A stretch of 64,000 nt of DNA from Seohaeicola saemankumensis. GTDB taxonomy: Bacteria; Pseudomonadota; Alphaproteobacteria; Rhodobacterales; Rhodobacteraceae. Numbering within the stretch: position 1 is the first letter of the stretch; each line of letters starts with the position of its first letter. The notes under the pieces are model-generated. The model did not search any database. It saw only the letters and a list, made by a program, of their open reading frames with translations, and was not told where the DNA came from. The DNA is taken from positions 1 to 64,000 of the forward strand of contig NZ_JAIUZI010000017.1 of the NCBI RefSeq assembly GCF_020171285.1, given 5' to 3'. This document shows, one piece after another, positions 25,502 to 33,735 of this stretch. The translations under genes and the position numbers were made by a program.

Positions 25502-26596
25502 ATGAAAGTCATCTTCAAGAAATCCTACGACCGCGACATCGACCTGTTCAAGGATCGCCAGACCGCACTACGGATTGGCCTGCTGGTTCTGGTCCTTGTC
25601 CTGGTGCCGTTCTTTGCCTCGGACTATTTCCTGGCCGAAGCCACCAATACGCTGATCTGGTCGCTGGCCGGGCTGGGGCTGATGGTTCTGGTCGGACATA
25701 CCGGGCAGGTCAGCTTGGGCCACGCCGCCTTTCTGGCGATCGGTGCCTATACCGATGCCGCATTGATGAATGCTGGCTGGCCCTGGCTGCTGGCCTTTCT
25801 GACCGCAGGCGCCGTGACCGGTGTCTTTGGCGCGATCATCGCCATTCCGGCGATCCGCATGTCGGGTATCTATTTGGCGATTGCCACCATGGCGCTGGCC
25901 GTTCTGGTGGAAGAAGCGGTCATCCTCGCCGAGCCAATCACCGGGGGCGTCGCGGGCGTCTTTGCACCGGATATCGCTATCTTTGGCATCTCCTTCGGTC
26001 GTTATGACTCGCTACCCAACTTCTACTGGCTGTGCCTGGCGGTCGTGGTCATCGTGACCTTCGGTTATGCCAACCTGCTGCGCAGCGCGACGGGGCGCAG
26101 TTTCCTCGCCGTGCGCGACAGTGAAATCTCGGCCCGTGCGCTGGGGATCAACGTGTCAAGGACCAAGACGCTGGCCTTTGGCCTGTCGTGCGCGATCACC
26201 GGTCTGGCGGGTGGCCTGATGGGGCACTTCTTCTCGTTCTTCAATTACGAGGCCTTCACCATCATCATCTCGATCAACCTGCTACTGGCGGTGACGATCG
26301 GCGGGCTGGGCCATATCCAGGGTGCCTTTGCCGGCGCGATCCTGATCACCGCCGTGCCACAGGTTCTGGCCATCGTCCGCGACGGCCTGTCCAACATCGG
26401 CGTCGATCTGTCCGGCGTGCCGGGCCTGGATACGCTGGTGTTCTCGCTGATCCTGATCGGTTTCATCATCTACGAGCCGCTCGGCATCTACGGCCGTTAT
26501 CTGAAGATCAAGGCGTTCTGGGATCTCTTCCCGCTGTCGCGGCGCGACATGTTTCGCCGCCAGATGACCTACCTGAAAACGGAGCGGATGAAATGA
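25502..26596 (+). CDS. livM: Branched-chain-type ABC transporter permease LivM
   Basis: This is the 364-residue second permease of the importer. The hydrophobic core carries the LivM signature GLGLMVLVGHTGQVSLGHAAFLAIGAY, and later SRTKTLAFGLSCAITGLAGGLMGHF and the GGLGHIQGAFAGAILI segment. An N-terminal extension of about 30 charged residues precedes the first span, and a basic C-terminal tail (about 40 residues) follows the last. It begins four bases after livH stops and overlaps livG by ATGA, so all four transport genes are tightly coupled. Confidence 0.92.
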   Translation: MKVIFKKSYDRDIDLFKDRQTALRIGLLVLVLVLVPFFASDYFLAEATNTLIWSLAGLGLMVLVGHTGQVSLGHAAFLAIGAYTDAALMNAGWPWLLAFLTAGAVTGVFGAIIAIPAIRMSGIYLAIATMALAVLVEEAVILAEPITGGVAGVFAPDIAIFGISFGRYDSLPNFYWLCLAVVVIVTFGYANLLRSATGRSFLAVRDSEISARALGINVSRTKTLAFGLSCAITGLAGGLMGHFFSFFNYEAFTIIISINLLLAVTIGGLGHIQGAFAGAILITAVPQVLAIVRDGLSNIGVDLSGVPGLDTLVFSLILIGFIIYEPLGIYGRYLKIKAFWDLFPLSRRDMFRRQMTYLKTERMK

Positions 26597-27396
26597 GCTT
26601 GCTCGAAGTCAGAGACCTATCCATTGCCTTCGGCGGGCTCAAGGCCGTCGACGGGTTGAGCTTCGACGTGGCCGAAGGAGAGGTATTCACCCTCGTCGGA
26701 CCGAACGGAGCCGGGAAATCCACCATCTTCAACATGATCTCGCGGTTTTACGAACCGACAGAGGGCAAAATCTTCTTCGATGGCGAAGAGATCACCCACC
26801 TGCCGGCCCACAAGATCGCTGAACTGGGCATCGCGCGCACGTTCCAGAATATCGAACTCTTCGATCATTCCACCGTGCTGAGCAACCTGTTGATGGGGCG
26901 CCATGTGCACCGCAAGACGCAGGTGATCCAGGATCTGTTGTTCACCCGCAAGGCGCGGGCCGACGAACGCTCGCACCGGCGCCGGGTCGAAGAGGTAATC
27001 ACCTTTCTCGAACTCGAAGCGCACCGCGACAGCCTTATCGCCGGCCTGCCCTACGGTGTCCGCAAGGTGGTCGAGATCGGCCGCGCGCTGGCCATCGGCC
27101 CCAAGCTGCTGCTGCTGGATGAACCGGCGTCGGGTCTGTCGGTCGAGGAGACCCGCGACGTGGCGTTCTGGATCGAGGACATGAAGCGCGAAATGGGTCT
27201 GACCATCCTGATGATCGAACACGACATGGGGCTGGTGTCTGCCGTTTCCGACCGTGTTCTGGCCGTGGCAGACGGCAAGTTTCTGGCGCAGGGCACCGCG
27301 TCCGAGGTGCAAAGCCACCCTGACGTGATCGAGGCCTACCTGGGCACCGGCGTCAACGGTGAGCCCGAGCTCAAGAAAGAGGAGGCGGGCGCATGA
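26593..27396 (+). CDS. livG: Branched-chain-type ABC transporter ATPase LivG
   Basis: This 267-residue ATPase starts MSLLEVRDLSIAFGGLKAVDG, with Walker A GPNGAGKSTIFNMISRFYEPT and Walker B KLLLLDEPASGLSVEE. Its ABC signature is unusually degenerate, at about LPYGVRKVVEIGRAL. This matches the LivG subgroup, where YG-x-(Q/R)-R replaces the LSGGQ motif. The true start is the ATG at 26593, which overlaps the livM stop; the frame extends upstream only as an out-of-frame reading of livM. It ends by overlapping livF (ATGA). Confidence 0.92.
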   Translation: MSLLEVRDLSIAFGGLKAVDGLSFDVAEGEVFTLVGPNGAGKSTIFNMISRFYEPTEGKIFFDGEEITHLPAHKIAELGIARTFQNIELFDHSTVLSNLLMGRHVHRKTQVIQDLLFTRKARADERSHRRRVEEVITFLELEAHRDSLIAGLPYGVRKVVEIGRALAIGPKLLLLDEPASGLSVEETRDVAFWIEDMKREMGLTILMIEHDMGLVSAVSDRVLAVADGKFLAQGTASEVQSHPDVIEAYLGTGVNGEPELKKEEAGA

Positions 27397-28163
27397 CAAC
27401 GGTTCTGGACGTCCAAAACGTCGAAAGCTTCTACGGAGCGGTCATGGCGCTGCGTGGCGTGTCGATCCAGGTCCCCGAGGGCCAGATCGTCACCATCCTC
27501 GGCGCCAATGGTGCCGGCAAGACGACCCTGATGAAAACCGTCTCTGGGGTGATCTATCCCGAAAAGGGGCACATCACCTTTGCCGGCGACCGCATCGACG
27601 GCAAGGACCCCGAAAAGATTGCCAGTTCCGGTCTGGCCCATGTGCCCGAAGGGCGCGAGGTGTTCCCCTTTCTGACGGTCGAGGAAAACCTGCGGCTGGG
27701 GGCCTATTCCCGCAAGGGCGCGGCGGACATCGAAGACGATCTGGATATGGTGTACTCCTATTTCCCGATCCTGCGCGAGCGTCGCAAACAGGCGTCGGGC
27801 ACCATGTCCGGCGGCCAGCAGCAGATGCTGGCGATCGGGCGCGGATTGATGGCGCGGCCCAAGCTGATGCTGCTGGATGAACCCAGTCTGGGTCTGTCTC
27901 CGCTGCTGACGCAGGAAATCTTCGGCATCATCTCTCGGCTGAACCACGAGCAAAAGGTCACCATGCTGCTGGTCGAGCAGAACGCCAACATCGCGCTGCA
28001 CACCGCGCATTACGGCTACGTTCTGGAACTTGGCCGCATCGTGATGGCGGGGGACTCGGAGAAACTGCTGAATTCGGCCGATATCCAGGAATTTTATCTG
28101 GGCCAGCAAGGCGAAAGCCAGCGCGGCCAGAAGCGCTGGAAAAAGCGCAAGACGTGGAGGTAA
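27393..28163 (+). CDS. livF: Branched-chain-type ABC transporter ATPase LivF
   Basis: This is the 256-residue second ATPase of the importer. It has Walker A GANGAGKTTLMKTVSG, signature MSGGQQQMLAIGRGLM and Walker B KLMLLDEPSLGLSP, with the LivF-typical VPEGREVFPFLTVEENL. The C-terminal extension (EFYLGQQGESQRGQKRWKKRKTWR) is slightly longer and more basic than usual. It overlaps livG by ATGA; the GGAGG inside its last codons is the ribosome-binding site for the downstream ligase, so expression of that enzyme is tied to the transporter. Confidence 0.92.
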   Translation: MTTVLDVQNVESFYGAVMALRGVSIQVPEGQIVTILGANGAGKTTLMKTVSGVIYPEKGHITFAGDRIDGKDPEKIASSGLAHVPEGREVFPFLTVEENLRLGAYSRKGAADIEDDLDMVYSYFPILRERRKQASGTMSGGQQQMLAIGRGLMARPKLMLLDEPSLGLSPLLTQEIFGIISRLNHEQKVTMLLVEQNANIALHTAHYGYVLELGRIVMAGDSEKLLNSADIQEFYLGQQGESQRGQKRWKKRKTWR

Positions 28164-28168
28164 TCACC

Positions 28169-30010
28169 ATGCTGGACGGAGTAACAACCCCTGACGGGTC
28201 GATCCTGTTCGACGGCTGCGACACGATCGTCAAACTGTGGGCCAAACGCTGCAAGGAAAAGGCAGGCCACACCGCCCACCGGGAAAAAGAATACGGCATC
28301 TGGCAATCCTACAGCTGGACCGATTTCTACGAGCACGCCCGCTGGATCGGGCAGGCATTCATGGAAATGGGCCTGCGGCACGGCGAATGCGTCCAGATCC
28401 TGTCGGAGGACCGCCGCGAATGGATCTATATCGACCTCGCTGTCGCCAGCATCGGTGCGATTCCGACCGGTGTCTACACCACCGACAGCGCTGACCAGCT
28501 GGCCTATCTGGTCAACGACAGCCAGGCCAAGTTCCTGATCATCGAGAACGACGAACAGCTCGACAAGTTTCTGGAGGCGCGGGACAAAATGCCGGGCCTG
28601 CAAAAGGCCATCGTGCTAGAGCGCGAAGGCCTGCGCGATTTCCACGACGAGCAGGTCATGTTCTATGACGAACTGCTGTTGATGGGCCGCAAGGCGCAGG
28701 AAAAACACCCCAACCGGTTCGAGCAGGCCCTGGAACAGGTGCAGCCCGAAGACACCCGGATGCTGGTCTATACCTCTGGCACCACCGGACCGCCAAAGGG
28801 CGCGATGATCACCCACCGGAACATGATGTTCCAGCTGGTCTCGGCAGAGACCCTGCTCGACGTCAGCTCCGAGGATGAACAGCTGTGCTTCCTGCCGCTG
28901 TGCCACGTGCTCGAGCGGATCTTTTCCGTCGAACAGCCGATCCGCGCCGGGGCCGTGGTGAACTTTGCCGAAAGCCCGGAAACCGTCTTTGACAACCTGC
29001 GCGAGGTCGCCCCGACCCTGTTCACCGCTGTCCCCCGTCTGTGGGAGAAAATGTATTCGCGGATCATGATCATGCGGTCCGAGGCGACGCCGATGGGCCG
29101 GGTGGTTTTCGATTGGGCGATCAAGCAGGGGCTGAAGAAAGCCGCGGCCAAGGAAAACGGCAAATCGCTGGATCCCATTTCGGGGCTGAGCCACGCGCTG
29201 GCCGACTGGCTGGTTCTGTCCAACATCCGTTCGATGCTGGGCATGACCCGTATCCGGCGCGGCACCACCGGCGCGGCGCCGATTTCTCCTGACCTGCTGC
29301 GCTGGTTCGCGGGTATCGGCGTGCCGCTGAGCGAAGGGTTCGGCATGACGGAGACGGCCGGTGTTGCGACGGTGAACGATCCGCGCAACAACCGGATCGG
29401 GACCGTTGGACCGGCCCTGCCCGGCTGCGAGGTCAAGATCGCCGAAGACGGCGAGATCCTGATCAAGGGTGGCAACATCTTCAAAGGTTACTGGAACCGG
29501 CCCGAGAAAACGGCCGAAACCATGTCGCCCGATGGATACCTGTTGACTGGCGACATCGGTGAAATCGACGACAACGGTTGTCTCAGGATCACCGGCCGCA
29601 AGAAGGACATCATCATCACCGCCGGGGGCAAGAACATCACCCCCGCCGAGATCGAGAGCAAGCTCAAGTTCTCGCCCTATATCTCGGACGCCGTTGTGAT
29701 CGGGGACAAGCGGAAATACCTGACCTGCCTGATCATGATCGACCAGGAAAACGTCGAGAAATTCGCGCAGGACAAACAGATCCCGTTCTCGGATTTCGCC
29801 TCGCTGGCCCATGCCAAGGAGGTCGTGAACCTGATCCGCGAAGTGGTGACCGAAACCAACGCCGAATTCGCCCGCGTCGAACAGATCAAGGATTTCCGCC
29901 TGATCGACGTGTTGCTGACGGCCGAGGACGAAGAACTGACGCCGACCATGAAACTGAAACGGGGCTTTGTCGAAAAACGTCACAAGGCGCTGATCGACCA
30001 GATGTACTGA
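28169..30010 (+). CDS. Long-chain-type acyl-CoA synthetase embedded in the transporter operon
   Basis: This 613-residue AMP-forming ligase of the FadD/FAA type activates a carboxylic acid with ATP and CoA. The P-loop YTSGTTGPPKGAMITH lies at about residues 200-215, then the GFGMTETAG region and the linker/C-terminal motifs DGYLLTGDIGEIDDNG and GRKKDIIITAGGKNITPAE. I start at ATG 28169, eight bases after GGAGG, not the GTG at 28154. Its place between livF and the binding-protein gene suggests the imported solute is CoA-activated on entry. Chain length or aromatic nature is not evident. Confidence 0.9.
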   Translation: MLDGVTTPDGSILFDGCDTIVKLWAKRCKEKAGHTAHREKEYGIWQSYSWTDFYEHARWIGQAFMEMGLRHGECVQILSEDRREWIYIDLAVASIGAIPTGVYTTDSADQLAYLVNDSQAKFLIIENDEQLDKFLEARDKMPGLQKAIVLEREGLRDFHDEQVMFYDELLLMGRKAQEKHPNRFEQALEQVQPEDTRMLVYTSGTTGPPKGAMITHRNMMFQLVSAETLLDVSSEDEQLCFLPLCHVLERIFSVEQPIRAGAVVNFAESPETVFDNLREVAPTLFTAVPRLWEKMYSRIMIMRSEATPMGRVVFDWAIKQGLKKAAAKENGKSLDPISGLSHALADWLVLSNIRSMLGMTRIRRGTTGAAPISPDLLRWFAGIGVPLSEGFGMTETAGVATVNDPRNNRIGTVGPALPGCEVKIAEDGEILIKGGNIFKGYWNRPEKTAETMSPDGYLLTGDIGEIDDNGCLRITGRKKDIIITAGGKNITPAEIESKLKFSPYISDAVVIGDKRKYLTCLIMIDQENVEKFAQDKQIPFSDFASLAHAKEVVNLIREVVTETNAEFARVEQIKDFRLIDVLLTAEDEELTPTMKLKRGFVEKRHKALIDQMY

Positions 30011-30035
30011 ACTGAACTCAATGTTGGAGGAAAAC

Positions 30036-31205
30036 ATGAAAACCAAACTGATGGCCGCCGGGGTTGCCCTGGCATCAATGACCGGCGCAGTTGTGGCCGA
30101 AACACCCGGTGTGACTGCTGACAGCATCATCATCGGCGGCGCGCATGACCTGTCCGGTATCTTTGCGCCCTTCTCTGTGCCTGCTGTGAAAGGTGCCCAG
30201 CACTATATCGATCAGGTCAACGCCGCCGGTGGCGTGCATGGCCGCCAGATCGAGTATGTGGTCGAGGATCACGGCTACCAGATCCCCAAGGCGCTGCAGG
30301 CCGCGAACAAGCTGATCAACCGCAACGAAGTCTTTGCGATGATGCTGAACCTGGGCACGCCCCACAACGAAGCCATGTTCAAGATGATGGAGCCCAAGGG
30401 CATTCCGAACACCAGCCCGCTGTCCGCCGCCCGCCAGATGGCCGAGCCGCTGGAGCCGTGGAAATTCGCGGGTACCGCGCCTTATTACAATCAGGTTCGC
30501 GCCACCGTCGGGTACCTGATCGACACCGAAGGCAAGGAAAACTTCTGCGCGATGATCCTTCCCACCGACTTTGGCGAAGAAATCCGCCATGGCATGAAGG
30601 ACGAACTGGGTGAACGCGGTCTGGAATACATCGCTGAATCCACCCACAAGCCGGATGAAAAAGACTTTGTCGGCGCCCTTGGCAAACTGCGCGAACAGGG
30701 TTGCTCGACCATCGGTCTGGCGCTTGGCATCAGCCAGGCGATCACCGCGATCGTGACGGCTGACAAGATGGGCTTCAAGGACATGACGTTCTTCTTCACC
30801 TCCGCCGGCTTCCTGCCGGTGACCGCTGCCGCGCTTGGCCAGCAGGGTGTGACGGTTGATGTCTACGCCGGTGCCGGCTACCCGGACGTGACCCAGCGTA
30901 TGGACGTCCCCGAGGTCAAGGCATGGGCCGACAGCTTTACCGCCGCAACCGGCGAGAAAGCCGAAATCGCGGCTGTTCTGGGCTACTCGGCGGCTGTGAC
31001 CCTGGTCAAGGCGCTGGAAGCCGCAGGACCTGACCTGACCCACGAGAGCTTTATCGCGGGCATGGAAACGCTGAACTACATGGACACCGTTGGCGGTTAT
31101 CATGTCGACTACAGCGCCGAGGATCACGTCGGCGGCGAGGCGATCTTTATCTCCAAGGCCAACGCCGGGAAATGGAACCTGCTGGGAACGATCGAAGCTG
31201 AGTAA
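30036..31205 (+). CDS. Branched-chain-type ABC transporter substrate-binding protein
   Basis: This 389-residue periplasmic binding protein of the LivJ/LivK (type I, Leu/Ile/Val) family has a signal peptide MKTKLMAAGVALASMTGAVVA. The mature start ETPGVTADSIIIGGAHDLSGIFAPF includes the family's substrate loop. The ATG at 30036 is preceded by GGAGG; an in-frame ATG 15 bases earlier overlaps that site. It closes the liv operon and is followed by a strong terminator. Ligand specificity is unknown. Confidence 0.92.
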   Translation: MKTKLMAAGVALASMTGAVVAETPGVTADSIIIGGAHDLSGIFAPFSVPAVKGAQHYIDQVNAAGGVHGRQIEYVVEDHGYQIPKALQAANKLINRNEVFAMMLNLGTPHNEAMFKMMEPKGIPNTSPLSAARQMAEPLEPWKFAGTAPYYNQVRATVGYLIDTEGKENFCAMILPTDFGEEIRHGMKDELGERGLEYIAESTHKPDEKDFVGALGKLREQGCSTIGLALGISQAITAIVTADKMGFKDMTFFFTSAGFLPVTAAALGQQGVTVDVYAGAGYPDVTQRMDVPEVKAWADSFTAATGEKAEIAAVLGYSAAVTLVKALEAAGPDLTHESFIAGMETLNYMDTVGGYHVDYSAEDHVGGEAIFISKANAGKWNLLGTIEAE

Positions 31206-31228
31206 GCTCTGATCGGCCGGTCAACGAC

Positions 31229-31262
31229 AAAGGGCGGTGGATCACTCCACCGCCCTTTTTCT
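31229..31262 (+). terminator. Rho-independent terminator of the liv operon
   Basis: AGGGCGGTGG (31231-31240) pairs perfectly with CCACCGCCCT (31247-31256) around the loop ATCACT and runs into TTTTT. It is a textbook terminator 25 bases after the binding-protein stop and also protects the convergent lipid gene. Confidence 0.9.
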
Positions 31263-31293
31263 GTGGCGCATTCCGAAATTGCCACGCCCGGGT

Positions 31294-32853
31294 TCAGGTC
31301 GGGTTTTTCGGTGTCGCGGGTTTCTTGGCTGGCGTCCGTTTGGCAGGTGCCCGCTTGGCGGCGGTCCGTTTGGCGGGCGCCTTGCGTGCCGCCGGCTTTT
31401 TCGGTTCGGGTTCCGCCTTGGCCTCGATTGCCGGTTCGGCTGCGGCGGTCACTTTTGCGACGGCCTTTTCAAAGGCCTTGAACTCTTCGACGATCAGGTC
31501 AGTCAGGACCGAGGTGTCCGCCATGGCCGTCTTGGCCGAGACGATGCCGAAATCCAGCCGGTCGCAATAGCTCTGCACGGTCATGTTCAATCCGACGCCG
31601 TGCTGCGGGATCGACACCGGGAAATAGGCTTCCATCTCGTGGCCCAGCAGATACATCGGCGTCCGCGATCCCGGCACGTTCGACACCACCAGGTTCATGG
31701 TCGGTGGCAACCGGTCCGCGGCCTTGGTTTCGCTCATGATCCGGGTCAGACCCTTCAGGAACAGCGGCGCGCCATAGATCGAATACTCGAGGTGAATGGT
31801 ATCCTTGACCATATCGACGCGATCCTTGGCATCGGTCATCGACTCGTGGATGGCCTTCAGCCGTTCCAGGGGATCCGCGATATCTGTACCAAGGCTGCCG
31901 AACATCATGATGACCTGGTTGTTCATCGCATAGTCGCCAGGTTTGCGCAGCGATACCGGAACACCGGCAATCAACGGGTCGGAGGGCAGTTCGTTCATCT
32001 GTGTCAGGTACCGGCGCAAGGCGCCCCCGCACAGCATCATCACAACGTCGTTGATCTTGGCCCCGACCGCCTTGCCCAGGGCTTTGACCTCGTTCAGCGG
32101 CAGGGTCAGCGTCGCGAAACTGCGCCCCCGCCCGATCGACATGTTCAAAGAGGTCCGCGGCGGTGTCAGCGCCGTGCTCTGCTTGGGGTGAACCAGGTCG
32201 TCGATGGCCTTGCGCCCCAGCCGCTCCAGCGTTTTCAGAAACTGCGGCGTGTTCTCGATCAGCTCGACCTGCTGCCGCATCAGTTGGGCATAGGATTCGG
32301 TCAGCTGCTGCACCCATTCCGGCTGTGATGACCGGGCATGGCGCGGCACCTTGGGCGGATCGATCTTGGTGATCTCGGGCGTCTTGTCGTACAGCACGTC
32401 CATGGTGATCATGCCCGCGCCGCCGTCCAGACAGGCATGGTGCGTCTTGGTATATAGCGCGAAACCACCCTCTTCGAGACCTTCGATCACATAGAACTGC
32501 CACAGTGGCCGGTTCCGGTCGAGCGGGACGGCATGCAGCCGTTCAACCAACTCGTTCAGCTGTTTGCGATTGCCGGGTTTCGGCAGTGCGTTGTGGCGCA
32601 GGTGGTAATCCCAGTCCAGATCGTAATCTTCGATCCAGATCGGATCGAAAGGCGCAAAGGAGGACGTGCCAAGACGCCGGTGCAGATAGCTGATCAGGTG
32701 AATGCGATCTTCGATGAACTGCTGGTAATCTTCAAAGATGTTCCCGTCATAGTCGTCTTTTGGCTTAAAGATCGCCAGACCGGCCACGTGCATCGGGGAT
32801 TCCGGCGTTTCGTAATACAGGAACGTGGCGTCCATGGTCGAAAGATGTGCCAT
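31294..32853 (-). CDS. Wax ester synthase / diacylglycerol acyltransferase with histone-like tail
   Basis: This 519-residue WS/DGAT (WSD1-type) enzyme makes wax esters or triacylglycerol from acyl-CoA. The catalytic HHxxxDG motif is HHACLDG at residues 138-144; the N terminus MAHLSTMDATFLYYETPESPM and the late ADRLPPTMNLVVSNVPGSRTPMYL are family-typical. The usual enzyme length is about 460-480. Here a further 41 or more residues, rich in Lys, Ala, Pro and Arg, follow (KPAARKAPAKRTAAKRAPAK and so on). Such tails bind DNA in histone-H1-like proteins and PhaF-type phasins. A phasin and a lipase-like gene lie just upstream on the same strand. Confidence 0.93.
   Translation of the reverse strand: MAHLSTMDATFLYYETPESPMHVAGLAIFKPKDDYDGNIFEDYQQFIEDRIHLISYLHRRLGTSSFAPFDPIWIEDYDLDWDYHLRHNALPKPGNRKQLNELVERLHAVPLDRNRPLWQFYVIEGLEEGGFALYTKTHHACLDGGAGMITMDVLYDKTPEITKIDPPKVPRHARSSQPEWVQQLTESYAQLMRQQVELIENTPQFLKTLERLGRKAIDDLVHPKQSTALTPPRTSLNMSIGRGRSFATLTLPLNEVKALGKAVGAKINDVVMMLCGGALRRYLTQMNELPSDPLIAGVPVSLRKPGDYAMNNQVIMMFGSLGTDIADPLERLKAIHESMTDAKDRVDMVKDTIHLEYSIYGAPLFLKGLTRIMSETKAADRLPPTMNLVVSNVPGSRTPMYLLGHEMEAYFPVSIPQHGVGLNMTVQSYCDRLDFGIVSAKTAMADTSVLTDLIVEEFKAFEKAVAKVTAAAEPAIEAKAEPEPKKPAARKAPAKRTAAKRAPAKRTPAKKPATPKNPT
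31297..31419 (-). repeat. Lys/Ala/Pro-rich repeat tail coding segment
   Basis: This stretch encodes residues 479-519 of the acyltransferase. It consists of degenerate five-residue units of the (A/T)(P/A)AKR kind; the DNA shows matching imperfect repeats (CGTTTGGC and GCTTGGCGG alternating). The frame is intact to the stop at 31294, so this is a real extension and not a frameshift artefact. Confidence 0.8.
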
Positions 32854-32981
32854 GACAATCCTCCCTTTCAGTTTGCGGCCGATGCGGACGGCGCTCCCCT
32901 GCGGTCGTCTGATGGCCAGTCTCGGTTCCGGGTCGTCTCAGTCTCTGCGTCCGGTTGTTGGTCCCGGCTTTACAGATACGG

Positions 32982-33012
32982 ACTGCCCGGTCGTCCTGTG
33001 GGACCGGGCAGT
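32982..33012. terminator. Strong hairpin downstream of the phasin gene
   Basis: ACTGCCCGGTC and GACCGGGCAGT form an 11-base perfect stem around a 9-base loop, 41 bases past the phasin stop. No T-run follows on either strand, so it may be a weak terminator or an mRNA 3'-end stabiliser. The remaining bases from 32854 to 33053 show no gene. Confidence 0.6.
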
Positions 33013-33053
33013 CTGGTTTGCATGGTCCGGTGTGTGGGCACCGGCAATGGGTC

Positions 33054-33506
33054 TCAGCTGGCCTTGGCTTTGGCGGCTTTGGACAGCCCGTCAATCACCT
33101 CATGCGCGCGTGCCGAATAGGTCTGCGAGGCATCGCGGTAGGTGTTGTAACGGATTTCGTTCAACTCCTTGACGCTGGCGTTCATGGTTTCCACGGCGTC
33201 GCGGACAAAGTTCTGTTCGATGTCGAACGCTTCCTGCATGGTCGGCGCCTTCAGGATCGACAGGGTCGCCGCGGCGCGGGCATTCAACAGATCGCCTGCC
33301 AGTTTCAGAACCTTGGTGGTGGCCTGAATTTCGCCTTCGATCGCAATGTTACCGGCGGTTTTGACGTCCTCGGTCACCTTGCTGGCGGCCTCGCGCAGCT
33401 TGTCACCGGATTCCTTCATCCACTCTTCTGCCTTGGCAACGGATTCGTTGATGGCCTTGGCGTCGATGGTTTCTGCTTCGGGCTTTTTGGCTTTGGTCGT
33501 GGTCAT
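33054..33506 (-). CDS. phaP: Phasin family protein
   Basis: This 150-residue, wholly helical, charged protein lacks cysteine and membrane spans. It matches the phasin layout: an amphipathic helix with AKAEEWMKESGDKLREAASKV, then the repeat-like TTKVLKLAGDLLNARAAATLSILKAPTMQEAFDIEQNFVRDAV and a C-terminal YSARAHEVIDGLSKAAKAKAS. Phasins coat polyhydroxyalkanoate or lipid inclusions. Two CTGC-N3-GCAG boxes upstream fit regulation by PhaR. No PHA synthase is in the window, and the neighbour is a WS/DGAT, so lipid-droplet coating is an alternative role. Confidence 0.85.
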   Translation of the reverse strand: MTTTKAKKPEAETIDAKAINESVAKAEEWMKESGDKLREAASKVTEDVKTAGNIAIEGEIQATTKVLKLAGDLLNARAAATLSILKAPTMQEAFDIEQNFVRDAVETMNASVKELNEIRYNTYRDASQTYSARAHEVIDGLSKAAKAKAS

Positions 33507-33569
33507 GTCGTTTCTCCTATCAAGTGCCAGCTTCTGACGGTTGCCCGAGTATCGGCACAGCCTGTCATG

Positions 33570-33580
33570 CTGCAGTGCAG
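33570..33580. promoter_or_regulatory. PhaR-type box 1 upstream of the phasin gene
   Basis: CTGC-AGT-GCAG matches the published PhaR recognition pattern CTGC-N3-4-GCAG. It lies 64 bases upstream of the phasin start, where a repressor would block transcription. Confidence 0.65.
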
Positions 33581-33637
33581 AATATATGTTTGCAGCGCTG
33601 AAACTTCAAGTTTTTAAGGCAAATAGACACGTTATGT

Positions 33638-33680
33638 CGCAGAATTTTGGTGAAAAAGCCCCTGAAATTCTGCGCTGCAG
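33638..33680. promoter_or_regulatory. PhaR-type box 2 nested in a larger inverted repeat
   Basis: CTGC-GCT-GCAG at 33670-33680 is the second PhaR-like site, exactly 100 bases from the first. It overlaps the right arm of a 10-base perfect inverted repeat, CGCAGAATTT (33638-33647) with AAATTCTGCG (33665-33674). The region lies between the phasin promoter and the end of the hydrolase gene. Confidence 0.6.
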
Positions 33681-33735
33681 AAATTCAGGGGAGTTCGGGG
33701 TGCGCCGACCGCCACGGGGGCGGGCCGGCGCCGAT

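Noticed and set aside
31237..32328. 363-codon open frame opposite the WS/DGAT gene
   Set aside because: The WS/DGAT frame has the catalytic HHxxxDG motif and typical ends; the opposite frame is low-complexity.
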